DNA from: JACRCT01 sp036504155
GTDB taxonomy: Bacteria; Myxococcota; Myxococcia; Myxococcales; UBA5297
Assembly (NCBI GenBank): GCA_036504155.1
Contig: DASXVQ010000033.1
Location: 1-64,000, forward strand
Direction of reading: 5' to 3'
Length of the DNA: 64,000 nt
This document shows, in pieces, positions 9,501 through 18,306 of this stretch (positions are counted from its first letter, which is position 1; every line of letters starts with the position of its first letter). The notes under the pieces were generated by a model. It was given only the letters and a program-made list of their open reading frames with translations, was not told the DNA's origin and did no database searches. A program made the translations under genes and the position numbers.

Positions 9501-10009
9501 GTGACGCCGTCGCCGCACTTGGAGGCCTTGCAGAAGAGGGTGCAGTTCGCGGACCCCTCGGGGCCGTCGTCGCACTCCTCGGTGACGGAGCCGTCCGCCT
9601 TGAGGGACTTGTTGACGTAGCCGTCGCCGCACGACGAGAGCTTGCAGGTCGCGGTGCACTCCGGCGTCTCGCCCTTGTCGCCGGGGTCGCAGACCTCGCC
9701 GGCGGCGGAGTTGATGTGGCCGTCGCCGCACTTCGACTTCAGGCACAGGGTCGTGCAGGTGGCGGTCTCCTGGCCGTCGTCGCACTCCTCGCCCAGGTCG
9801 CGCTGGATCTCGCCGTCGCCGCAGGCCTCGCTCACGCAGATCTTGTGAGTGAGGTCGTAGCCGTCCTTGGACACGCAGCGCATGTTCGGCGGGCAGAAGT
9901 TGCCGTTGTCGCAGGTCTTGGAGGCCGGCTGGAAGCAGCCCGACAGGCCGGCGAGGGAGGCGAGGGCCAGGGCGGAAACGACGAGCCGGAAGGCAGAAGG
10001 GGTTCGCAT
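3596..10009 (-). CDS. Giant DUF4215-repeat lipoprotein
   Basis: A 2137-residue lipoprotein. The start follows AGGAGA, and the signal peptide ends in a lipobox, LSGC, with Cys25. From about residue 62 to 1550 I count forty cysteine-rich units of the form CGDGxxN...EECDDG...C...C, the Myxococcus cysteine-rich repeat / DUF4215 family. A non-repeat segment of about 170 residues follows. About 410 C-terminal residues then form five beta repeats ending in VTANF-type motifs, resembling bacterial InlB-B / Listeria-Bacteroides repeats. Units alternate between CDDG and CDPG types, and several pairs are almost identical at DNA level (5781-6926). Outer-membrane or surface location is inferred from the lipobox. 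An adhesive or structural role is likely for such architectures but not shown. It lies 11 nt after the TPR/PEGA gene and 8 nt before the next one. Confidence 0.9.
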   Translation of the reverse strand: MRTPSAFRLVVSALALASLAGLSGCFQPASKTCDNGNFCPPNMRCVSKDGYDLTHKICVSEACGDGEIQRDLGEECDDGQETATCTTLCLKSKCGDGHINSAAGEVCDPGDKGETPECTATCKLSSCGDGYVNKSLKADGSVTEECDDGPEGSANCTLFCKASKCGDGVTNGKADEECDPGAAGKTGNCTDKCKNSKCGDGYVNSAANEECDPGAPDTDTPTCTRLCKTSTCGDLFKNTAAGEECDDGVETESCTATCKSSKCGDGYINRVLVNGVPLEDCDDGKETAACTATCKNSTCGDQYINRAAGEQCDDGKETTTCTGTCKNSTCGDFYVNKVLVNGVPLEQCDDGPTGSANCTPFCTTSFCGDKIVNSLAVPPEQCDPGSPGGETSACNSDCTTALCGDGKLNRANKEECDDGSGGSANCTVYCKASSCGDGVVNGLTVPPEQCDPGAPGAWTNQCNNDCTTASCGDGKVNTNHLVVTSGGSHPEQCDPGLAGETANCNADCTFASCGDGIVNKHTVPPEACDPGTPGTDTKDCNKDCTVARCGDGYVNRELGEECDEGTETANCNGPAAGAVACHFSKCHDGYTNGLAGENCDPGGTALSETSSCNNDCTTSRCHDGKRNAAAGEDCDPGGTQTTETFDCNSDCTNAICGDFKLNKARGEQCDAPVNCNACKSADCGDDIVNPAVGEECDPGAAGETPSCTSNCKISKCGDGYTNHALVLLTLACPTGLECDTGETCVGGFCYRPAETCDIGKPGQEDATCNSDCTVASCGDGTLNRANAEQCDDKLCEDHLKQCKVDSECAGIGAGKCLSGSATCNGTAANALACKTSYCGDSYTNPLSGEACDPGPFFESDACNSDCTVASCGDGKVNRKHALAGGGFEECDPGGTPSVDGGGKFQSSDCNSDCTAARCGDNKINHDAGEQCDDGPLGSATCTTDCRLSSCGDGKVNPKAGEECDEGGTVASAVCNNNAAGAVAVGVQCKLSRCSDGFKNTAKGEQCDPGLGVIESATCNSDCTTAACGDGKLNTHTPVPEQCDDGATGSANCNGNDALAIALGKQCQFARCGDGYTNAKTSPAEQCDAAGETSACNRDCTTASCGDGKVNLARNEQCDDGVNGSAACNKQGATSATGTNVECKLAKCGDGYANALASETCDPGAAGETSTCNRDCTAASCGDSKINLARGEQCDDGTGGSASCNKQGATSATGTNVECKLAKCGDGYANAAASETCDPGAAGETSLCNRDCTTASCGDGKVNLTRGEQCDDGVGGSATCNRQGATSATGTNVECKQAKCGDGYVNASASEACDPGAAGETTTCNRDCTTASCGDSKINSARGEQCDDGINGSATCTKKGAVTVGTGASIECKVSKCGDDYVNALASEVCDPGAAGETTTCNRDCTTASCGDNKINVARGEQCDVGAAGSAACNKAGALNGSGASVECRFSSCGDAYTNALSGETCDLGSANNGNTKDCLANCILATCGDGYIESAGTAPHEVCDQGADNNRTTCPYGMTSCIVCNNCTSTTTISGAYCGDGTKQTGEFCDDGNALGCGLCSTDCTSAFTASKAVGWLNLPDKDALSDNTLLTLDDGINAPVVFQFIKNSSNTVASPRVKVDVSSSSVTRDHDMDVILIAAIQSVFDHLRLLPTRRDTSSGIVDLTHAMSGKFGNRPLTCTDSDVTFSNSGAMAGGAGYGCSEGVGCTAAGDCFPGTTCVAKACTNTFYHLTVTQPSTHLGNVKADVGTIDCGTSCEDDRPANTLVVLTASVTAPGVFTGWEATGPCGSAGTNATCTVTMDAAKTVTANFTNTTYRLSVTRSGLSGSVASDVGGLACPGTCSHDYTPATAVVLTATDGATDLFSSWTGACSGTSKTCNLTMSADKGVTANFLPGATLTVAPTASHGGTGTITESAKISCGSTCSAMYPTGTSVTVTATAGANSVFKGWSDAVLCPGNPNPCTFTLDASTTLNATFEAPELTVTKSGTGAGVVAAATGVNCGSTCSYTYTLGDSVSLTATADTGSRFAAATGWSGDTACATNPCTVVMSAAKAVNAAFIKTWDVAVTIAGAGSVSDGTSTCSTGTCTWTYDQAANVTLTATPAGAGAFTAWSGGTCSGTGTCAITNITAGHTVTATFTP
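5781..6926 (-). repeat. Tandem 228-bp repeats inside the giant lipoprotein gene
   Basis: A marker string beginning CCGCAGGAGGCGGTGGTGCA (with CGGCGG in one copy) recurs at 5781, 6012, 6240, 6468 and 6696, a spacing of 231, 228, 228 and 228 bp. A more diverged copy begins near 6927. Each period encodes 76-77 residues, that is one CDDG-type plus one CDPG-type DUF4215 unit. The near identity at DNA level indicates recent duplication or gene conversion, and makes this stretch prone to copy-number change and to assembly collapse. Confidence 0.85.
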
Positions 10010-10020
10010 GGTCGTGTCTC

Positions 10021-11049
10021 CTAGAAGCGGAAGGTGGCCGACACGCCCGTGGCGTCGGGGCCGAGCAGCGGGACGACGCTCCACTCCGGCGCCGCGGCCT
10101 TCTCCCCGTCCTTCTTGGGGGCCTCGGGGGCCGGGGCCGTGTCCTGGTAGGGGATGAGCCGGTTCATGTAGAGCAGCACGGCGCCGGCGACGACCGCCGC
10201 CCCGCCCACGCCGTAGCAGCCGATGGCCACGCCCTGCATGGCGTCGCCGGCCGAGCGCTTAGCGGTGAGGTCCGCCGTGGGGATCATCCCGGGCTGGCCG
10301 CCGCTGCCCGTCTCCACCGCCTTGTCGAAGCTGTCGTAGCTGGCCTTGGCGCCGTAGTGCAGCCCGCCGCCGGCCAGGCCCACCACCAGGCCGGCCACCA
10401 GCACGCCGTAGGGCACCGCCTGGGTCCAGCGGCGCTTGTACTTGGTGAGGTCGGCGGCCTTGAAGAGCTTGATCTCGAAGGTCGAGAGCTCGCCGAAGGG
10501 CAGGGCCTTGGAGACCTGGTAGGTCAAGAAGCCCGTCTTGGTGGAGACGATGGAGTGCGGGCCGGGGCGCACGTAGTCGTCGAACTGGCCGGGGGCGGTG
10601 AACAGCTGCTTGCCGTCCATCACCACCTGCGCGCCCTCCTCGCTGCAGCGGATCTGCACCCGGGCGAGCTGCTTCTCGACCAGGTCGAGCATCAGCTTGG
10701 CGTTGGTGAACTTGGCGGCGTCGAGCGGGTCGGCGCCGTACTTCATCGCCGACACCAGGTGCTCGCGCTGCTCCAGCGGCTGGTCGAGCGTGCGCAGGGA
10801 GAGCGCCAGGTTGTAGTGGATGGCGGGGTGGTCCCAGTGGCCCAGCGCCTCGCGGTACTTGGCCGCGGCGTCGCCGAAGACGCCGTCCTTGAGGGCGGCG
10901 TTGCCCTCGCGGAACAGGGCCAGCGCGGTCTTCTGCGCCTCGGGGCTGACGCCCTTGGCCCAGGGGTTCTCGTCCTGGGCGGCGGCGGGCCGCGCGGCGA
11001 GGGTGAGGAGCATCGCGGCCATGGCCGCTGCAGTGCTCGAGAATCTCAT
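10021..11049 (-). CDS. TPR/PEGA-type membrane-associated protein
   Basis: A 342-residue protein with a GGAGG ribosome binding site and a signal peptide ending near AAAQD (residue 25). Residues 35-125 look like TPR helices (LFREGNAALKDG, YREALGHWDHPAIHYNLALS). Residues about 135-200 resemble a PEGA beta domain (QVVMDGKQLF, then a GPHSI turn). Two hydrophobic segments follow near residues 215-240 and 275-300. This TPR-PEGA-transmembrane layout is common in Myxococcota next to Ser/Thr kinases, and the gene starts 53 nt after such a kinase here. PEGA domains are usually attributed to cell-surface or S-layer interactions. The biochemical role is not known. Confidence 0.8.
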   Translation of the reverse strand: MRFSSTAAAMAAMLLTLAARPAAAQDENPWAKGVSPEAQKTALALFREGNAALKDGVFGDAAAKYREALGHWDHPAIHYNLALSLRTLDQPLEQREHLVSAMKYGADPLDAAKFTNAKLMLDLVEKQLARVQIRCSEEGAQVVMDGKQLFTAPGQFDDYVRPGPHSIVSTKTGFLTYQVSKALPFGELSTFEIKLFKAADLTKYKRRWTQAVPYGVLVAGLVVGLAGGGLHYGAKASYDSFDKAVETGSGGQPGMIPTADLTAKRSAGDAMQGVAIGCYGVGGAAVVAGAVLLYMNRLIPYQDTAPAPEAPKKDGEKAAAPEWSVVPLLGPDATGVSATFRF

Positions 11050-11102
11050 GGCGTTCCTCCGCAAGACCTTCCCCGGGCTACGTACGCGAATGCGAATGCG
11101 AA

Positions 11103-14516
<3,414 letters not shown>

Positions 14517-14636
14517 CGCTCGGTTCCCTTTCACTGGGCAGTCACGAACTCGCGGCGGATACAGCGGTTGATTCTCCCTTGTTTTGAACCAAAGGGCCAA
14601 GCATTGGGCCGCCTTTTCGGGTGCTGCTACAGGCTG

Positions 14637-15314
14637 CTACCAGAGGCCGGGCAAGAGCCGGAAGCGCACCCGGGAGGCGTATTCGGGGTAGCCGGCGAGC
14701 CCGCGGCGCAGCATCGCGTCCTCGAGCGCGGTGCGCAGGACGAGCCAGGCCGCCACCCCCACGGCCGAGGGGACGGCCCAGGCGCAGCGCAGCACCGCCG
14801 GGGCGGAGAGGCCCCAGAGCAGCAGGCCCAGGTAGCCGGGGTGGCGCACGAAGCGGTACGGGCCGGACTCGATCACGCGCTGCCCGGCGTCGGTCTGGAG
14901 GCGGGCGGTGGCTTCGAAGAACGGGTTGACGGACATGGCCCAGGCCGAGACGGCGAGCCCGGCGGCGAAGACGGCGGCGCCGGCGGCGACGAGCCAGGCG
15001 GGACCGGGTGGCTGCGAGGCTCGCTCGGCGAAGCCGGCCGCGACCGGGGCCGAGGCGAAGAGGGGCCAGACGAGGGCGTTCCAGGCGAGGTCCCAGCCCG
15101 GGGTGTTCTCGCCGAGGCGCCGGCGGCGCTCCCGCAACGCCGGGTTCTTGGCGCGCACATACGAGCCGTGCGCGAGGAGGCCGGTCAGGGTGATGGCGGC
15201 GTAGGTCCAGCCGGCGGGCCAGCGCCAGGTGCCGGCGGCGAGGAAGGGACCGGCGATCCAGGCGGCGAAGCTCGCCAGGGCCCACAGCGACAGGAGCCGA
15301 GGCGCCAGGTTCAT
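14637..15314 (-). CDS. Isoprenylcysteine carboxyl methyltransferase-family membrane protein
   Basis: A 225-residue multi-pass membrane protein. The C-terminal half has the family signature RHPGYLG followed by EDAMLRRGLAGYPEYASRV, the SAM-binding region typical of ICMT/PEMT-like methyltransferases and NnrU relatives. About five hydrophobic segments precede and surround it. In bacteria these proteins methylate small lipid or amine substrates, but the substrate cannot be read from sequence. No ribosome binding site precedes the ATG. A TAGCGT hexamer 7 nt upstream would fit a leaderless transcript. It is 120 nt upstream of the kinase gene on the same strand, and divergent from the SUI1-like gene. 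Confidence 0.8.
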   Translation of the reverse strand: MNLAPRLLSLWALASFAAWIAGPFLAAGTWRWPAGWTYAAITLTGLLAHGSYVRAKNPALRERRRRLGENTPGWDLAWNALVWPLFASAPVAAGFAERASQPPGPAWLVAAGAAVFAAGLAVSAWAMSVNPFFEATARLQTDAGQRVIESGPYRFVRHPGYLGLLLWGLSAPAVLRCAWAVPSAVGVAAWLVLRTALEDAMLRRGLAGYPEYASRVRFRLLPGLW

Positions 15315-15385
15315 GGACGGGACGCTATCACCGCCGGCGGGCTAGATTGTCGGTCGGTCGAGACCGGAGAGCGGAGGGCAGCGGC

Positions 15386-15775
15386 GTGAGCAAGGACAAG
15401 GACGAGGACAAGAAGATCGACACCGAGCCCGGACCGGGCCTGAGCCACAACCCCTTCGCGGCGCTGGCGGAGAAGAAGGCCTCGCTGCCGCCGGGACCGG
15501 CCCCGCAATCGAAACCGGCGCCCGGCGTAAGGCAGCCTCCGGCACGGGCCGTGGTCCGGCTCGAGCGCAAGGGCCGGGGCGGCAAGGAAGTGACGGTGGT
15601 GGAGAAGCTGGAGCTCAAGCCGGCCGAGCTGGAGAAGTGGGGCAAGGAGCTCAAGCAGTCGCTGGGGTGCGGCGGGGTGGTCGAGGGCAAGGACATCCTC
15701 GTCCAGGGCGATCAGCGCGAGCGGGTCAAGGCCTGGCTCGAGGGGCGGGGCGTGAAGAAGATCTCGATGGGCTGA
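15386..15775 (+). CDS. eIF1/SUI1 (YciH)-family translation factor
   Basis: A 129-residue protein using a GTG start with GGAGG 8 nt upstream. An in-frame TTG at 15347 has no such site. The first 60 residues are a charged, Pro-rich extension. Residues about 60-129 are a SUI1/eIF1 fold with VRLERKGRGGKEVTVVEKL, a central CGGVVEGKDI segment and the ending GRGVKKISMG. In bacteria the YciH branch has been linked to start-codon fidelity and stress translation. That is family knowledge, not shown here. A TAGATT -10-like element lies at 15343-15348. Confidence 0.9.
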   Translation: MSKDKDEDKKIDTEPGPGLSHNPFAALAEKKASLPPGPAPQSKPAPGVRQPPARAVVRLERKGRGGKEVTVVEKLELKPAELEKWGKELKQSLGCGGVVEGKDILVQGDQRERVKAWLEGRGVKKISMG

Positions 15776-15793
15776 AGGCGCGGGGAGGATGCC

Positions 15794-16012
15794 ATGCGGT
15801 GGTTCGGGGCTCTGCTGGCGGTGCTGCTCGGCCTGGGGTGCGCGACCCTCAAGTCGAACCAGGCGGTGTGCGCGGAGTACCGCGAGCTGCGCTGCGCAGG
15901 CGCCCCCGAGTGCTCGATGGACTCGGCGCGGGGCTGCCAGGTGTGCCAGTGCCTCTCCGGGATGAACCACGGGGAAGGCGGGCTTCCCCGCGGGATACCG
16001 CCGGGTTTCTGA
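15794..16012 (+). CDS. Small cysteine-rich lipoprotein, copy 1
   Basis: A 72-residue lipoprotein with GGGGAGG before the ATG. The signal peptide ends at a lipobox LGLGC (Cys16). The mature part has the pattern C-AEYRELRC-AGAPEC-SMDSARGC-QVC-QC, six cysteines that could form three disulfides, followed by a short Gly/Pro tail. It is a paralogue of the protein encoded 17 nt downstream, with matching cysteine spacing and the same SMD and VCQC strings. It is 18 nt after the SUI1-like gene and may share its transcript. I do not recognise the family. The size and disulfide pattern suggest a small periplasmic or outer-membrane structural or inhibitor-like protein. Confidence 0.8.
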   Translation: MRWFGALLAVLLGLGCATLKSNQAVCAEYRELRCAGAPECSMDSARGCQVCQCLSGMNHGEGGLPRGIPPGF

Positions 16013-16029
16013 TGTCGCGAGGAGGATCC

Positions 16030-16251
16030 ATGCGATCGATAGCCGCGGTCTTGCTGGTCGTCTCGATGGCCGGGTGCGCGACCATGAAGTCCGACAAGAC
16101 GGTCTGCCCGGAGTACCGCAACCTGCGCTGCGCGACGGCCCCGGAGTGCTCGATGGACGTCGAGCGCGGCTGCCGGGTCTGCCAGTGCTCGCCGGCCTCC
16201 CAGGGCCAGGAAGGCGGCCTGCCCACGGGCGTGCCCCCGGACCGGCGCTGA
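16030..16251 (+). CDS. Small cysteine-rich lipoprotein, copy 2
   Basis: A 73-residue lipoprotein whose ATG follows AGGAGG. The lipobox is MAGC (Cys16). The mature part, C-PEYRNLRC-ATAPEC-SMDVERGC-RVC-QC, aligns without gaps to the preceding gene product, so the two arose by tandem duplication. Divergence is highest in the last 15 residues. A perfect 13-bp terminator hairpin begins 5 nt after its stop codon, so it ends the plus-strand unit. Function is unknown. Confidence 0.8.
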   Translation: MRSIAAVLLVVSMAGCATMKSDKTVCPEYRNLRCATAPECSMDVERGCRVCQCSPASQGQEGGLPTGVPPDRR

Positions 16252-16256
16252 AAAGA

Positions 16257-16290
16257 CGAAGAGCCTCGGAGAGGGACCCGAGGCTCTTCG
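16257..16290. terminator. Bidirectional terminator between convergent genes
   Basis: CGAAGAGCCTCGG (16257-16269) pairs perfectly over 13 bp with 16278-16290 across an 8-nt loop. It sits between the stop of the plus-strand lipoprotein gene (16251) and the stop of the minus-strand DUF4332 gene (16322), so it can serve both. Confidence 0.8.
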
Positions 16291-16321
16291 AACTGAGGAC
16301 TCGCGACTTAGCGATTAAGGC

Positions 16322-17056
16322 TCAGTCGATCTCCACGTAGGCGTTGAGCGCCTTGCCGGTCTTGTCCAGCTTCACCTCGGTGTAGAGCTGGAAGAGGCGG
16401 CCCGAGAACCAGTAGCTGCCGGGGACGCTCTCGTCGGTGGAGAGCTCGGCGTTCTTCACGAAGTTGGCGACGTCGGCGTGCATCTGCTGCTGGACCTTGG
16501 GCCACTCCTCCTTGGGCCGCCAGCCGAGGATGGCGTCGCGGAAGGACTTGCCCGCGGGGTCCTCGGAGAAGAGCACCTTGTCGATGTGCGAGTGCAGGGC
16601 CTCGCCGGCCAGCTCGCGCGCCTGGGTCTCGTCGATGGGGGTCGTCGAGGGCGGGGTCACGACCTCCAGCGACTTGGCCTTGTCGATGAGCGAGCCGATG
16701 GTCTTGGGCGAGGGCAGGTGGACGTTGAGCTCGGGGTGGTCCTTGGAGAACTTCTCGAGCACCTTGCGCAGCGCGGCGGCGTTGCGGTGGGCGAGCTCGG
16801 TGGCGGAGTTGACGCCGGCGTTCTCGAAGAGGTCGGCGCGCGAGGCGGAGAGGCCCTTGACCTGCAAGAGGTCGGCGCGGTTGACGGCCTCGCGCACGGA
16901 GTCGGAGCTGATGCCGGCCTTGCTGGCGAGGGCCTTCTCGCCGGACTTGGCGGCCGCGAGCAGCGAGGCGGTGTCCTTGATGCCGATCTTCTTGAGCGCG
17001 GTGCGCTCCGCGGTGGTCAGGCTGCGGATGTTCGTGAGCGACTTGGTGATGGTCAT
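16322..17056 (-). CDS. DUF4332 domain protein
   Basis: A 244-residue soluble protein with GGAGGG 8 nt before the ATG. Residues about 8-100 contain two helix-hairpin-helix-like modules (LKKIGIKDTASLLAAAKS and ADLFENAGVNSATELAHR), the DUF4332 layout, which resembles Rad51/topoisomerase-type HhH DNA-binding units. Residues about 120-244 are an all-alpha/beta region with no recognised family (RDAILGWRPKEEWP, FVKNAELSTDESVPG). No signal peptide is present. Binding to nucleic acid or to another protein is a family-level suggestion. It faces the lipoprotein pair and is 106 nt downstream of the DUF3014 gene. Confidence 0.75.
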   Translation of the reverse strand: MTITKSLTNIRSLTTAERTALKKIGIKDTASLLAAAKSGEKALASKAGISSDSVREAVNRADLLQVKGLSASRADLFENAGVNSATELAHRNAAALRKVLEKFSKDHPELNVHLPSPKTIGSLIDKAKSLEVVTPPSTTPIDETQARELAGEALHSHIDKVLFSEDPAGKSFRDAILGWRPKEEWPKVQQQMHADVANFVKNAELSTDESVPGSYWFSGRLFQLYTEVKLDKTGKALNAYVEID

Positions 17057-17162
17057 GGCTACCCTCCGAGGCGGGACGGTCAACGTAAGGGAGGGATCAT
17101 CCCACCGTCCGGGTTGGGGGCCAAGCCACTCGGCGTGCACCCCCGGCACAGGAGGACCACGG

Positions 17163-18005
17163 TCACGGAGTCGGCGTGGGCCTGCCGGCGGCCGAGGCCG
17201 CGGTGGCGGGCAACCCGAGTGCCGTCTGCAGCTCCGCGAGCTTGCCCTGGACGAGCTTCTGGTTGCGCGGGCCCATGCGCAGCAGGTGCTTGCTGGCGGC
17301 CGACAGGCCTTCGAGCTGGGGGTCCACGTAAAGCCAGACGACCTTGGGCGCGACCACCTCGACGTCGCCCTCGGGGACCGGGGTCGAGAGGAGCCGGCCG
17401 AACGCCGCCGACAGGCGCGGCTCCAAGGTCGTCGAGGGCCGGCCGATCTCGCGGTAGGCGGCCTCGAAGATGGGCGAGAGGGTGCGGTAGGCCTTGGCCG
17501 CGAAGGCCGTGTCGATCGACGCGAAGGTGTCGGCGACGGCGTCGTAGCGCTGGTAGCTGGCGGGGTCGACGTGGCTCTTGCCCTTCTTGTCGGTCACGAC
17601 CTTGAACGGCGCGCTCGGCGCGAGGAAGCCCAGGCTCAGCCGCGGGCTCTCGCCGTCCGCCACGTTGTTCACGGCCGAGGCGAAGCGGCGGGCGAGGTCT
17701 TCGGTCTGGAGCCACTTCGCCCAGAGCCCGGAGCTGGACGCGCCGCCCAGGCTCTCGCGGACCATCCCGTCGGCCTGCGCGACCGGGGGCAGGGGCGGCG
17801 GTTCAGCCATCTTCGGCGCTTCCACCGGGGCGACGGGCGTCGGCATCGCGACTGGCTGCACCTGCTGCGCCCGCCAGGTCCGGTAGCCAAAGAATCCGAC
17901 GCCGCCCACCGCGAGGAGCGCCACGATCACCCAGGGCCACCGCGGAGATCGCGACCCGCTCACGTCACTCGTCTCGCTCTGCTGCTGCTCTCGCTGCGTT
18001 TCCAT
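17163..18005 (-). CDS. DUF3014 membrane-anchored protein
   Basis: A 280-residue protein with GGGAGG before the ATG. A polar N-terminus is followed by one transmembrane helix (about residues 30-48, WPWVIVALLAVGGVGFFGY) and a Pro-rich linker. The DUF3014 domain covers about residues 80-260, with the family marker LWAKWLQTEDLARRFASAV, then NVADGESPRLSLGFL. The domain is probably periplasmic. The family is widespread in Gram-negative bacteria and has no established biochemical function. Its likely promoter and a structured leader lie in the 300-bp gene-free segment upstream. Confidence 0.85.
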   Translation of the reverse strand: METQREQQQSETSDVSGSRSPRWPWVIVALLAVGGVGFFGYRTWRAQQVQPVAMPTPVAPVEAPKMAEPPPLPPVAQADGMVRESLGGASSSGLWAKWLQTEDLARRFASAVNNVADGESPRLSLGFLAPSAPFKVVTDKKGKSHVDPASYQRYDAVADTFASIDTAFAAKAYRTLSPIFEAAYREIGRPSTTLEPRLSAAFGRLLSTPVPEGDVEVVAPKVVWLYVDPQLEGLSAASKHLLRMGPRNQKLVQGKLAELQTALGLPATAASAAGRPTPTP

Positions 18006-18306
18006 GCCCACCTCCCACGTTGGCAACAAGGGTAGGTAGCGCTCGCATTCCGAGCGAGGGGGCGTGGGCAGAAGTTTTCCTCAAGGAATACTTCTCCGCC
18101 TTGCCGCGGATGCGAGGCGACCTGGGCTCCCGAGCCCCGGAAAACGACACAAAAACATCAGTAAAAACGCCATATTGTAGAGCGCTTCCGATGCCCCGAG
18201 AAGGGGCATGGGCCGCGCATCGCCCGGCCGCCCACCGGCGCCGGGAAGCGCTGGCGAACGAATTCCAAGATAAAGCCAGCAAAAACAGAGGCGTGCGCGG
18301 CGCCGC
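18006..18306. other. Gene-free, locally AT-rich segment with nested inverted repeats
   Basis: Between the DUF3014 start and the helicase stop there is no credible ORF. On the minus strand TACAAT (18173-18178) is a good -10 hexamer that would drive the DUF3014 gene with a leader of about 160 nt. AGCGCTTCC (18181-18189) pairs with 18244-18252 and encloses a perfect hairpin, ATGCCCC (18191-18197) with GGGGCAT (18203-18209). Both flanks are rich in A/T runs, which is unusual for this genome. It could be a promoter region, a small RNA or a decayed insertion. Confidence 0.5.

Noticed and set aside
3560..10024. A 2154-codon open frame on the plus strand opposite the giant lipoprotein gene
   Set aside because: It is Val/Ala/Gly-rich, mirrors the repeat pattern of the real gene, and exists because the repetitive GC-rich codons leave no stops in the antisense frame. 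No start region or family match supports it.
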